A DNA stretch of 64,000 bases from Streptomyces sp. RPA4-2. GTDB lineage: Bacteria; Actinomycetota; Actinomycetes; Streptomycetales; Streptomycetaceae. A program made the translations under genes and the position numbers. A model generated the notes under the pieces. The model was not told the DNA's origin and made no database searches. It was given only the letters and a program-made list of their open reading frames with translations. The stretch covers positions 2,976,001-3,040,000 of the forward strand of contig NZ_CP050975.2 of NCBI RefSeq assembly GCF_012273515.2, written 5' to 3'. This document shows, piece by piece, positions 1-10,821 of this stretch (the stretch's first letter is position 1; every line of letters starts with the position of its first letter).

Positions 1-1991
<1,991 letters not shown>

Positions 1992-2012
1992 TCAGGGGAG
2001 GGGACCCAAGGC

Positions 2013-3085
2013 GTGACTGATCCGAACGGGCATGTCTGCCCGGAGTGTGCCGTGCCCCGGGCGGGGGACGGGACGCCGTCGTGCGTCTGCACGCTACGCG
2101 CGTCCGACGCCCTGCGGGACGCCCGTACGGCTGAGGCGGCCGCGGCGGAGGACTTCGATCCGCTGCGGATACGTCCGTACGTGGAGCTGGGAGTGAGGGG
2201 TGCGGGGGTGAGCCCTCCGACGCCGACGCCGAGGGCGGCGGCGGGGGTGGAGGCGGCGGGAGTGGAAGCGGGGGCGAGGACGCTTCGGCTCGGACGATGC
2301 GGTTGGGGAGGGTGCTTAAGCCGACGACACGGTGGCGCTCTTCCGGGTCGAGCACGGGACGCCAAGCTCCTGGTGCCGGTGTGGGGGGTGCGGGTGCGGG
2401 TGCGGGTGCCGGTGTGGGGGGTGAGACGGATGGGGACCGTCTCGCCGCGTCGGACGAGCAGCCGGGGCGGCGTGGGCGGCGGACCGCGCTGCTGGCCGCT
2501 GCCGGTGTGGTCGTGGCTGTCGTGGCGGCGGGGTTCGTGAGTGGGCTCTTCTCGTACGACGCTCCTGCGCGGGACGGGGCGCTGCCGGACGAGGTGAGGG
2601 CGAGCGTGCCGGATCCGTCGACGACGTCCGGCTCGGCCTCGGCGTCGGCGTCCGCGCCGCGATCGTCGCGGTCGGCGGTGGCGGTGGCGCCGTCCAGCAC
2701 CGGGCCGTCGCCCTCCGCGTCGGCCCCGACGGCGTCGGCCTCGCCGTCGTCATCCGCTTCGCCGTCCCGGTCGGCCGGGCCGTCGCAGTCCCCCGAGAGC
2801 CCCGCGGCGACCGGCTCGGCTGCGCCCAGACAGGGGACCTCGCCCTCGAACGGACAGCTGTCGGCGACGCTGCGGCGCGGTGACCGGGGGCCAGAGGTCA
2901 CCGAACTCCAGCTGCGCCTGCGCCAGCTGTTCCTCTACAACAGCAAGGCCGACGGCAGCTACTCCCGTCAGGTCGAGGACGCCGTACGCCGTTACCAGTG
3001 GGCCCGCGGCATCACGAGTGACGAACAGGGCGTGTACGGCAGGGCTACCCGGGCGAGCCTCGAATCGGAGACGCGGGAGCCGTAG
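2013..3085 (+). pseudogene. Peptidoglycan-binding protein with N-terminal zinc ribbon and one TM helix; apparent frameshift
   Basis: The GTG start at 2013 follows GGGGAGGGG. The first about 60 codons encode a CPEC...CVC zinc ribbon and an Ala-rich stretch ending DPLRIRPYVELG. The related downstream part is in another frame: from about 2190 it reads GSEGCGGEPSDADAEGG and joins the ATG at 2297. It then gives a basic stretch, a TM helix (ALLAAAGVVVAVVAAGFVSG), a long Ser/Pro/Ala linker and a C-terminal PF01471-type peptidoglycan-binding domain (LRRGDRGPEVTELQLRLRQL to about 3080). The two halves are normally one membrane protein in Streptomyces (family knowledge). Here a one-base slip near 2190-2200, in a G-rich tract, separates them; it may be decay or a sequencing error. 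A short third-frame reading around 2315-2350 (DDTVALFRVEHGTP) suggests the middle may be damaged more than once. Confidence 0.75.
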
Positions 3086-3180
3086 CAGCCGGGTGGTGGG
3101 TCGGGGCCGGGGCGGTACGTCGAGGGTGTCGCCGCCGGATCAGACGTGGGCCGGGCAAGCGACCCGCGGCTCGATCCGAA

Positions 3181-3199
3181 CGTAAGCGACACCCTTACG
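3181..3199. promoter_or_regulatory. Short inverted repeat CGTAAG-N7-CTTACG
   Basis: A perfect 6-bp inverted repeat lies in the non-coding stretch after the peptidoglycan-binding gene. It could be an operator or a weak hairpin. No gene clearly starts downstream of it, so the role is unknown. Confidence 0.3.
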
Positions 3200-3301
3200 A
3201 CGCACCGCCCCGGCCCCTCCCGCCGGCCGAACGACTGCGGGAGCGAACATCCGAATGCACGCCCCCCGGCGGTGGCATGGTGGTGGCATGGTCAGGGGTA
3301 C

Positions 3302-3637
3302 GAGGTGACCAGCGGGTTCCTGGGTGAGGTGACCAGCGGGTTCCAGGGTGAGGTGACCAGCGGGTTCCAGGGTGAGGTGACCAGCGGGTTCCAGGGTGAG
3401 GTGACCAGCGGGTTCCAGGGTGAGGTGACCAGCGGGTTCCAGGGTGAGGTGACCAGCGGGTTCCAGGGTGAGGTGACCAGCGGGTTCCAGGGTGAGGTGA
3501 CCAGCGGGTTCCAGGGTGAGGTGACCAGCGGGTTCCAGGGTGAGGTGACCAGCGGGTTCCAGGGTGAGGTGACCAGCGGGTTCCAGGGTGAGGTGACCAG
3601 CGGGTTCCAGGGTGAGGTGACCAGCGGGTTCCAGGGT
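3302..3637. repeat. Tandem repeat: 14 units of 24 bp
   Basis: Fourteen head-to-tail copies of a 24-bp unit (GAGGTGACCAGCGGG followed by TTCCAGGGT) run without interruption. Only the first copy differs, with CTG for CAG. The array then breaks into degenerate GGTTC/GGGTT repeats to about 3680. The unit is a multiple of 3, so several frames are open, but the encoded peptide (EVTSGFQG repeated) has no supported start or partner domain. I regard it as a non-coding minisatellite. There are no spacers, so it is not a CRISPR array. Confidence 0.95.
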
Positions 3638-3779
3638 TCCGGGATCCGGGTTCTGGGTTCCGGGTTCTGGGTTCTGAGGGGCGTTCTGGCGGGAACCTGT
3701 CGGGGCGGTGGAAGTTCGAAGTTCTTGGCCAACCGGGATGCGGGTTCCGGGCGGGGCGCTGGAGCTCTCGGCCGCGGCA

Positions 3780-4078
3780 TTTGCAACTCAGACGCCCGCC
3801 CCAGCCGGGGCCCAGGGGCGCACCCCCGCCGGGGAAGGCAGGGGCGAAGCCCAGTGGGACGGGACTCGGGTGCAGGGGCCCAGCCCAACCAGGGAAGGCG
3901 GGGGCGGAGCTCCTGGGACGGCAACGGGGTGCAGGGGTGCAGCCCTGCCGGAGTGCAGCCCCGCCGGGGTGCAGGGGCGCAGCCCCGCCGGGGTGCAGGG
4001 GCGCAGCCCCGCCGGGGTCTGGGGGCGGAGCCCCCTGGGATGGGAAGGGTGGGGGCGGCGGGGGCGAGGAAAAGGGCG
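3780..4078. repeat. Low-complexity GC-rich intergenic repeats
   Basis: Imperfect repeats of a unit like GCCCCGCCGGGGTGCAGGG recur, closest together at 3935-4035. They fold into many short GGGG/CCCC hairpins. Blocks of this kind are common between Streptomyces genes. The block sits just downstream of the HAD gene's 3' end and may help terminate transcription. I see no supported gene between 3086 and 4080. Confidence 0.7.
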
Positions 4079-4080
4079 GG

Positions 4081-4740
4081 TCAGCTGATGTGGAGGCGCA
4101 GGGAACCGTCGTTCACGGGCTCCACGCGGATCTGCGTCAGGTCGCGGACGAGGACGTCGGGGCGGTGGAAGCCGTACCGCGACCCGACCCCGACCACCCG
4201 CATCCCGGCCGCCCGCCCGGCCGATATCCCCGCACCGGAGTCCTCGAAGACCACACAGTCCTCGGGCGCGACGCCCAGCTCGGCGGCGCCCTTCAGGAAC
4301 CCCTCGGGATCCGGCTTGCTCGCCCCGACGGACTCGGCGGTCACCCGCACGTCGGGCAGTCCGAGCCCGGCGGCAGCCATCCGCGCACCGGACAGCCCCA
4401 CGTCCGCCGAGGTGACGAGCGCGTGCGGCAGCCCGGCGAGCGAGGCCAGGAACTCCGCGGCACCGGGGACGGGGACCACGCCGTCCATGTCGGCGGTCTC
4501 CTCGGCGAGCATCCGCGCGTTGTCGGCGTGGTTCTGCTCCATGGGCCGGTTCGGCAGCAGGACCGCCATCGAGGCGTATCCCTGCCGCCCGTGGACGACC
4601 TTCATGACCTCGTCCCCGTCCAGCCCGTGCCGGTCGGCCCAGCGGCGCCAGCAGCGCTCGACGACGACGTCCGAGTTGACGAGGGTGCCGTCCATGTCGA
4701 GCAGGAGGGCGCGGGCGGTCAGAACGGTGGTGGCCGTCAT
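4081..4740 (-). CDS. HAD-superfamily phosphatase (subfamily IA, beta-phosphoglucomutase-like)
   Basis: Cytosolic Mg2+-dependent phosphatase, 219 aa. Motif I LLLDMDGTLVNS (residues about 10-21) holds both catalytic aspartates. Motif II is the Thr/Ser of ALVTSADVG, motif III is the Lys of GASKPDPEGF, and motif IV is CVVFEDSGAGISAG. The length and four-helix cap fit sugar-phosphate phosphatases. The ATG at 4740 is preferred because the reading frame further upstream is low-complexity and unrelated to the family. It lies 3' of the Mn2+ transporter on the same strand with a 209-base gap, so co-transcription is possible. The exact substrate is unknown. Confidence 0.9.
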   Translation of the reverse strand: MTATTVLTARALLLDMDGTLVNSDVVVERCWRRWADRHGLDGDEVMKVVHGRQGYASMAVLLPNRPMEQNHADNARMLAEETADMDGVVPVPGAAEFLASLAGLPHALVTSADVGLSGARMAAAGLGLPDVRVTAESVGASKPDPEGFLKGAAELGVAPEDCVVFEDSGAGISAGRAAGMRVVGVGSRYGFHRPDVLVRDLTQIRVEPVNDGSLRLHIS

Positions 4741-4949
4741 CGGCAGGCTCCAGAACGCGGGGGAAGGAAAGGCGAGGGAAGAGGCCGCGGGTGTCCGGTC
4801 CGAGGCTCGGCGCCGGGTCCCCCGGAGGGACAAGGCGGCCCCGCCCGCCGGTCAGGGAGTGCGGACGGGAGCCACTTTGTTTCTCTACGATACAAAATGG
4901 ACGACCCCGGCGCCACCGCTTCCGCCGGGACCGTACCGCTCCGGGCGGC

Positions 4950-5531
4950 TCAGCCCGCGACCGCCTCGTACAGGCTCCACACCCCGAGCCCCAGCATCAG
5001 CACCGCGGCGACCTTGGTGATGAGCTCCAGCGGCACCCGCTTCATCAGCGCCTTTCCGCCGACGATGCCGAGCCCGCCCACCGCCCACAGCGCGAGCACC
5101 GCGCCGAGACCGACGGAGAGCGGGTCGTCGTAGCGGGCCGCGAGGTTCGCCGTCATGATCTGCGTGAGGTCGCCGAACTCGGCGACCAGGATGAGCATGA
5201 ACCCCGCCCCCGAGACCTTCCAGAAGGTCTGGTTCGCGGGGTTGCGGACCTCCTCGTCGTCCTCGCCCTTCTTCAGGAGCAGCACGGCGGCACCGGCGAG
5301 GAAGAGCACACCCGTGAGCGCGTGCACGATCTGCTGCGGCAGCAGGGTCAGTACGCTGCCCGCCGCGACGGCGAGCCCGACGTGCACGGCGAAGGCGGCG
5401 GCGACACCCACGAAGACGTACGAGGCGCGGTATCGGGCGCCCAGGACGAGCCCGGCGAGCGCGGTCTTGTCCGGAAGTTCGGCAAGGAAGACGACACCGA
5501 AGACGAGCGCCATCACGGTGATGCTGATCAA
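4950..5531 (-). CDS. GDT1/TMEM165 (UPF0016) family manganese transporter
   Basis: Six-helix integral membrane protein, 193 aa, of the UPF0016 family, which exports Mn2+ (or exchanges Ca2+/Mn2+). Both family motifs are visible: AELPDKTALAGLVLG in the first half (a Pro variant of the E-x-G-D-K/R-T motif) and AEFGDLTQIMTANLAARY in the second. They are separated by a charged loop (KKGEDDEEVRNP). The start is uncertain: a TTG at 5531 lies very close to GAGGGA, and GTG 5516 / ATG 5513 are alternatives. Family knowledge and the manganese riboswitch in its leader both indicate Mn2+ efflux induced by excess manganese. Confidence 0.92.
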   Translation of the reverse strand: MISITVMALVFGVVFLAELPDKTALAGLVLGARYRASYVFVGVAAAFAVHVGLAVAAGSVLTLLPQQIVHALTGVLFLAGAAVLLLKKGEDDEEVRNPANQTFWKVSGAGFMLILVAEFGDLTQIMTANLAARYDDPLSVGLGAVLALWAVGGLGIVGGKALMKRVPLELITKVAAVLMLGLGVWSLYEAVAG

Positions 5532-5644
5532 AATCCCTCAATCGGTCGGGGCCGCCCCACCGAGAGTGCTGTGACTGTGACGCGACACCTCGGCACGGCA
5601 GCACACATCGGCGCCCTCGCGTCCGAGGACGCGCGGGCGGTGCA

Positions 5645-5778
5645 CTGCGTTGCCGAAGGTCTCGCTGACCGGCCTCCGCGGACCCGTGGGTCACGGTCGA
5701 GGCCTGCCTCCGGGCGCCGGCTCAGACGAGCTGAGCAGTATGTCGACGGTCCGGCGAAGAGCTACTCCCCTTCTGCGC
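5645..5778 (-). promoter_or_regulatory. yybP-ykoY manganese riboswitch
   Basis: Read on the minus strand, the leader of the UPF0016 gene has the conserved aptamer pieces in order: AAGGGGAGTAGCTC, a variable stem, GAGCCGGCGCCCGG, and then GGCCGGTCAGCGAGACC followed by TTCGGCAACG. These match the yybP-ykoY consensus, which binds Mn2+. A stem-loop between the aptamer and the gene (CGCGTCC at 5618-5624 paired with GGACGCG at 5627-5633) may be part of the expression platform. High Mn2+ would be expected to turn on the exporter. Confidence 0.88.
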
Positions 5779-5979
5779 CGACCACTCTACGGGACGGCGG
5801 AACGGGCGGATAAGGGCCGAAGGTCCCATGGACACAAGGCGCACGATCCGTGACGTCACAGGTCTTGGCATGTCATGAGCACGTCACTAGCTTCTTACCT
5901 GATGCACCCCTCCCGGAAACGAGCCGGCGCAAGCATGGGCCCGCTCGCTCCAACGTCCCCCCACTCCAAGGGAGTTCGC

Positions 5980-6624
5980 ATGCCAAAGGTCTACGCGCGT
6001 CGACGGCTGAGCATACTCGCAGCCTTCACCGGCCTGATAGCCATGGCCGGGATATTCACCGGCCCCACCGCCTCCGCCGCCCTGCCCACCCCGGTCAGCG
6101 CCGCCACCGCCCGCACCTACCTCGCCTCCCTCTCGGTGAAGACGGAGAACCGGACCGGCTACAACCGCGACCTGTTCCCCACCTGGATCACCATCAGCGG
6201 CACCTGCAACACCCGTGAGTACGTCATCAAGCGCGACGGCTCGAACGTCGTCACCAACTCCGCCTGCACGGCCACCAGCGGCAGTTGGTACTCCGTCTAC
6301 GACGGCGCCACCTGGACCGCCGCCTCCGACCTGGACATCGACCACCTCGTGCCGCTGGCCGAGGCCTGGGACTCCGGCGCCAGCGCCTGGACCACCGCGC
6401 AGCGTCAGGCCTTCGCCAACGACGTGACCCGCCCGCAGCTCATCGCCGTCACGGACAACGTCAACCAGCAGAAGAGCGACCAGGACCCGGCCGAGTGGAT
6501 GCCCCCGCTCAGCTCGTACGCCTGCACCTACGTCCGCGCCTGGGTCCAGGTGAAGTACTACTACAACCTCGCCGTCGACTCCGCCGAGAAGGCCAAGCTG
6601 AGCTCCGTCCTCAGCGGCTGCTGA
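5980..6624 (+). CDS. Secreted HNH-type endonuclease, DUF1524/GmrSD C-terminal family
   Basis: 214 aa with a Sec signal peptide (RRRLSILAAFTGLIAMAG, then a cleavage-like TASAA). The mature domain carries the DUF1524 nuclease core DIDHLVPLAEAWDSGA (catalytic His in the DHxxP element), followed by LIAVTDNVNQQKSDQDPAEW, which supplies the Asn and Lys/Asp positions of the HNH fold. Four cysteines may form disulfides. The ATG at 5980 is chosen because GGGAG sits just upstream and the signal peptide begins there. Family members are extracellular nucleases, probably for scavenging or competition. It is followed at 105 bases by the phosphoesterase gene. Confidence 0.88.
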   Translation: MPKVYARRRLSILAAFTGLIAMAGIFTGPTASAALPTPVSAATARTYLASLSVKTENRTGYNRDLFPTWITISGTCNTREYVIKRDGSNVVTNSACTATSGSWYSVYDGATWTAASDLDIDHLVPLAEAWDSGASAWTTAQRQAFANDVTRPQLIAVTDNVNQQKSDQDPAEWMPPLSSYACTYVRAWVQVKYYYNLAVDSAEKAKLSSVLSGC

Positions 6625-6728
6625 ACCAGCGCCGTCCCCCCACCTCCGAAACCGGCGCGCTTTCCGGAACCTCCCCGCTCTCCTCCGTCGTTCCGTACCG
6701 TACGGGGCGACGGAGGAGGGTGATCACC

Positions 6729-8387
6729 ATGGCGGAGCTGCTCCTGGGGCCGCTGTTGAGGTACGTCGACGGCTCGTCCGCGACCTTCTGGGTCGAGGCG
6801 AACCGTCCTTGCACCGCCGAGGTGCGCTGCGCGGGCGGCGCCCGCGGCGAGGCGCGCACGTTCCAAGTCGCCGGGCACCACTACGCGTTGGTGCCGGTGG
6901 ACGGGCTGACACCGGGCACGGTGTCCGCGTACGAAGTGCTGCTCGACGGTGCCGGCGTCTGGCCGCTGCCCGGCTCGGCCTTCCCGCCCTCGGTCGTCCG
7001 CACCCCGGACGGACAGGACGCGGTCCGGGTCACCTTCGGCTCCTGCCGCTGGGCGGCTCCCCCCGCCGACGAGAAGGACCCGGTGGGTCCGGACGCCCTG
7101 GACACCCTCGCGCGACGTATCGCCGCCGCACCGGACGGCGAACGCCCCGACGTCCTGCTGCTGTTGGGCGACCAGGTGTACGCGGACGAGGTCTCGGACG
7201 CCACCCGCGCGTGGCTCACCGCCCGCCGCAGCCTCGCGGACCCTCCGGGCAGCCAGGTCGCGGACTACGAGGAGTACACCCGCCTCTACTACGAATCCTG
7301 GCTCGACCCCGAGGTCCGCTGGCTGCTGTCGACCGTGCCCAGCTGCATGATCTTCGACGACCACGACGTCATAGACGACTGGAACACCAGCGCCGCGTGG
7401 GTCTGCGACATCAGGGCCACGGGGTGGTGGCGCGAACGGCTGCTGAGCGGCCTGATGTCGTACTGGGTCCACCAGCACCTCGGCAACCTCTCGCCGCGCG
7501 AGCTGGCCGAGGACCCCCTCTACGCCGCCGTCCGCGAGACCCCCGACGGCACGGACGTGCTGCGCGGCTTCGCCGCCCAGTCCGACGCCGACCCCGCCTC
7601 CGTACGCTGGAGCTACCGCCGCGACTTCGGCCGCGTCCGGGTACTGATGGTGGACACCCGGGCGGCCCGGGTGCTGGCCGAGGACGAGCGGGCCATGCTG
7701 GATCCGGGCGAGGCCCGGTGGCTGCGCGAACAGGCACTGGACGCCCCGGGCTCGTACGACCACCTCCTGATCGGGACCTCGCTGCCCTGGCTCCTCCCCC
7801 ACCTGGTGCACGAGGCCGAGGCGTGGGATGCCGCGCTGTGCCGGGGCGAGCGGGGCACGCGCTGGGCCAGGTTCGGGGAGAAGCTGCGCCGCGGGGCCGA
7901 CCTGGAGCACTGGGCGGCCTTCCCGGCGTCCTTCGACGCGCTGGCCGGGCTGGTCGCCGAGGCCGGTTCGGGTCCGGACGCGCCGGCCACCGTGTGCGTG
8001 CTGTCGGGAGACGTCCACCACGCCTACGTCGCCGAACCCGCGTGGCCCGAGGGCGCGTCCGGCCCCGATGCCCGCGTGCTCCAGCTGACCTGCTCCCCCG
8101 TCCACAACTCCATACCCGCGTACATGCGGCTCGGATTCCGCTTCGGGTGGAGTGGGGTGGGCCGGGCGATCGGCCGTCGCCTGGCCAGGCACGGCAACTG
8201 CGCACGCCCCGCCGTCAGCTGGCGCAGGACGGGCGGACCCTGGTTCGGCAACCAGCTCATGACCCTGACCCTGCACGGGCGTTCCGCCCGGCTGCGACTG
8301 GAGCAGGCACGGGCGGGGCGGAGGAGCGGGGATGGGCGCGGGGGCGCCCGGCTGCGGACGGTCGTGGAGTCCGAGCTGAGTTCGTGA
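6729..8387 (+). CDS. PhoD-like alkaline phosphatase family metallophosphoesterase
   Basis: 552 aa, with the ATG at 6729 after GGAGG. An N-terminal beta-sandwich domain (to about residue 95) precedes the metallophosphatase core: FGSCRWA, LLLLGDQVYADE, SCMIFDDHDVIDDWNTS, VLMVDTRAAR, LLIGTSLPWLLP and VLSGDVHHAYVAEP. These are the metal-binding Asp/Asn/His elements of the PhoD family. There is no signal peptide or twin-arginine motif, so unlike classical secreted PhoD it is probably cytoplasmic. The substrate is unknown (phosphodiester or phosphomonoester). The 3' end is followed by a 299-base region without a clear gene. Confidence 0.9.
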   Translation: MAELLLGPLLRYVDGSSATFWVEANRPCTAEVRCAGGARGEARTFQVAGHHYALVPVDGLTPGTVSAYEVLLDGAGVWPLPGSAFPPSVVRTPDGQDAVRVTFGSCRWAAPPADEKDPVGPDALDTLARRIAAAPDGERPDVLLLLGDQVYADEVSDATRAWLTARRSLADPPGSQVADYEEYTRLYYESWLDPEVRWLLSTVPSCMIFDDHDVIDDWNTSAAWVCDIRATGWWRERLLSGLMSYWVHQHLGNLSPRELAEDPLYAAVRETPDGTDVLRGFAAQSDADPASVRWSYRRDFGRVRVLMVDTRAARVLAEDERAMLDPGEARWLREQALDAPGSYDHLLIGTSLPWLLPHLVHEAEAWDAALCRGERGTRWARFGEKLRRGADLEHWAAFPASFDALAGLVAEAGSGPDAPATVCVLSGDVHHAYVAEPAWPEGASGPDARVLQLTCSPVHNSIPAYMRLGFRFGWSGVGRAIGRRLARHGNCARPAVSWRRTGGPWFGNQLMTLTLHGRSARLRLEQARAGRRSGDGRGGARLRTVVESELSS

Positions 8388-8686
8388 GCCCGGGACCCGC
8401 GAGATCGAGAAGCCTTGGGTTCGGGAGGTCGCGCGTGCGCGGCACGCGGTCGATCTTCCCTCGGGCGTCCCGGACGTCCGCAGTCGTCCGCAACCGCCCT
8501 TTGTAGGCGGTGTATACGGTTGTGGCGCGCGTCGCCCGTGATGCTCGTGACGCATCACACAGCGGGCGGCCGTCCACCCGCCCGGGGCTCGGCTCCCGTG
8601 CCCCGCGACGGCATGATGAGGCGGACCGTCCGCTTCCAGCGGGCAGTTCGCCGCCATGCGCCCCACCATGCCCGGGAGTCACACTC

Positions 8687-10699
8687 TTGTCTGCACCGAC
8701 CGCGGAATCCGCAGGGCCCGCCGAGCCGACCGAGGTCTCCGTCGCCGTGGTGGGCGCCGGACCGCGGGGTACGAGCGTCCTCGAACGCCTCTGCGCCTCC
8801 GCGCCGGAACTCCTCCCGCCGGACACCAGACTGACCGTCCACGTCGTCGACCCGGCGCCGCCCGGTCCCGGCCGCGTCTGGCGCACCGCGCAGTCGCCGC
8901 ACCTGCTGATGAACACCGTGGCCTCGCAGGTGACCCTCTTCACCGACGACAGCGTGGACTGCTCGGGCCCGGTCCGCCCCCGGCCGAGCCTGCACACCTG
9001 GGCGGGCGGCGACCTCGGTCCGGACGAGTACCCGACCCGCGCCCACTACGGCCGCTATCTGGAGTGGGTGTTCGCCGAGGTGGTGCGGCAGGCACCGGAC
9101 ACGGTCCGCGTCCGCACGCACCGGGCGCGCGCGGTACGGCTCGACGACGGCGCCGGCGGCCGTCAGACCCTCACCCTCGACGACGGACGCGCGCTGCCCG
9201 GCCTGTCCGCGGTCGTGCTCGCGCAGGGCCATCTGCCGGTGTCCGCGGACCGGAGCCTGCGCGACCTCGCCTCGTACGCACGACGGCACGGTCTGCGTCA
9301 CGTCCCGCCCGCCAATCCGGCCGACGTCGACCTCTCCGCCGTCGCCCCCGGCGAGCCCGTCCTGCTGCGCGGGCTCGGCCTCAACTTCTTCGACCACATG
9401 GCGCTGCTGACGGCGGGCCGCGGCGGCCGCTTCACCCGGACCCGCCGGGGCCTGCGCTACCACCCCTCGGGCCGGGAGCCCCGTCTGTACGCGGGCTCCC
9501 GCCGCGGCGTCCCGTACCAGGCCCGCGGCGACAACGCGAAGGGGCCGTACGGCCGTCACACGCCGCTCGTCCTCACCCCCGAGACCGTCGCCCGCTTCCG
9601 CGGACGCGCCGACTCGGGTGAGGCACCGGACTTCCTGGGCGAGATATGGCCGCTGGTGGCGAAGGAGGTCGAAACCGTCTACTACGAGGGGCTGTTGAAG
9701 GGGCGCGGGCGGCTTCGCGGCGGGCCGCGGGAGTTCAGGGAGCGCTTCCTCTCCGTACCCCACGGCGATCCCCAAGAGGCCTCCCTGCTAGAGGAGTTCG
9801 GCGTGCCGAGGGCCGGCCGGTGGTCCTGGGACCGCATGTCGCGCCCGTACGCCGGACACGCGTTCGCCGACGTCGGCGAGTGGCGCGGCTGGCTGCTCGC
9901 CCATCTGCGCGAGGACGCCGCGCAGGCCGCGCTCGGGAATGTCGAGGGCCCCCTGAAGGCCGCCCTGGACGTGCTGCGCGACCTGCGCAACGAGGTGCGG
10001 CTGATCGTCGACCACGGCGGTCTGCGGGGCGGGTCGCGCCGGGAGCACCTGGACCGCTGGTACACACCGCTCAACGCCTTCCTGTCCATCGGGCCGCCCC
10101 GCCGGCGCGTCGAGGAGATGACCGCGCTGATCGAGGCGGGCGTCCTGGACGTCCTCGGCCCACGCTTCGACGTGCGGGCCGGGGACGGGGCCTGGATCGC
10201 GCACTCCCCGGACGTACCGGGGTCGGCCGTCCGCGCGACCACGCTCATAGAGGCGCGGCTTCCGGAACCGGACCTCAGGCGGACGGCCGACGAACTGCTC
10301 GCCCGGCTGCTGAAGACGGGGCAGTGCCGCCCGCACACGAGTGACGGCCACGAGACCGGGGGGCTGGACGTGACACGGCGCCCGTACCGGCTGAGGGATC
10401 GTCAAGGTCGCGCGCACGCACGGCGGTTCGCCTTCGGAGTGCCCACGGAGGGCGTGCACTGGGTGACCGCGGCCGGCGCCAGACCAGGGGTGGATTCGGT
10501 CACCTTGTCGGACGCCGACGCGGTGGCGCGGGCGGCGCTGTGCACGGCGACGGCCGAAACGGAACCGGAAGCGGACGTCAGGCCCCCGCTGAACAGGGGA
10601 CTTGCAAGCATTGATGAGGAACTCGCGAGTATGGGTGGGACGGCACTCCCCCACTCCCTCCCACTCCCCCGGCGTCAACGCACCGTGAACAACACATAA
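8687..10699 (+). CDS. FAD/NAD(P)-binding protein (NAD_binding_9 type)
   Basis: About 670 aa from a TTG at 8687 that follows GGGAG. Residues about 13-30 form a Rossmann dinucleotide-binding motif (VAVVGAGPRGTSVLERL). Further conserved pieces are LLMNTVASQVTLF, the ARGDNAKGPYGRH region and a long alpha-helical C-terminus ending in a substrate-domain repeat (PFVPTEGVHW-like). It matches the large actinobacterial family of FAD-NAD(P) proteins of unknown reaction, sometimes grouped with lysine/ornithine N-monooxygenases. The frame is open back to 8510, so the start could lie further upstream, but codons there look non-coding. The reaction is unknown. Confidence 0.8.
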   Translation: MSAPTAESAGPAEPTEVSVAVVGAGPRGTSVLERLCASAPELLPPDTRLTVHVVDPAPPGPGRVWRTAQSPHLLMNTVASQVTLFTDDSVDCSGPVRPRPSLHTWAGGDLGPDEYPTRAHYGRYLEWVFAEVVRQAPDTVRVRTHRARAVRLDDGAGGRQTLTLDDGRALPGLSAVVLAQGHLPVSADRSLRDLASYARRHGLRHVPPANPADVDLSAVAPGEPVLLRGLGLNFFDHMALLTAGRGGRFTRTRRGLRYHPSGREPRLYAGSRRGVPYQARGDNAKGPYGRHTPLVLTPETVARFRGRADSGEAPDFLGEIWPLVAKEVETVYYEGLLKGRGRLRGGPREFRERFLSVPHGDPQEASLLEEFGVPRAGRWSWDRMSRPYAGHAFADVGEWRGWLLAHLREDAAQAALGNVEGPLKAALDVLRDLRNEVRLIVDHGGLRGGSRREHLDRWYTPLNAFLSIGPPRRRVEEMTALIEAGVLDVLGPRFDVRAGDGAWIAHSPDVPGSAVRATTLIEARLPEPDLRRTADELLARLLKTGQCRPHTSDGHETGGLDVTRRPYRLRDRQGRAHARRFAFGVPTEGVHWVTAAGARPGVDSVTLSDADAVARAALCTATAETEPEADVRPPLNRGLASIDEELASMGGTALPHSLPLPRRQRTVNNT

Positions 10700-10821
10700 G
10701 CCCCCCGTGACCCCGCTGTCACACCCGCCGCGTACGCTGTATGGCTGTCACAGGCCGCCTGCCGCTCCCCCGCGACGTAGCGGCGAGGTCGTGCCTTCGG
10801 GGGAGTACAGGGGAGTTTTCG

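Noticed and set aside
3302..3637. Possible CRISPR array
   Set aside because: Units are contiguous and identical with no spacers, and no cas genes are present.
3146..5020. Plus-strand open frame of about 620 codons across the tandem repeat
   Set aside because: Low-complexity repeats linked to the antisense of the HAD gene; no start or family. The repeat length being a multiple of 3 explains the openness.
6285..6728. N-terminal extension of the PhoD-like gene
   Set aside because: It overlaps the nuclease gene in another frame; GGAGG and ATG at 6729 give the family's normal start.
8510..8686. Longer start for the FAD/NAD(P) protein
   Set aside because: Codons in this stretch look non-coding; the Rossmann motif starts about 13 residues after the TTG at 8687, as in relatives. 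Kept as an alternative only.
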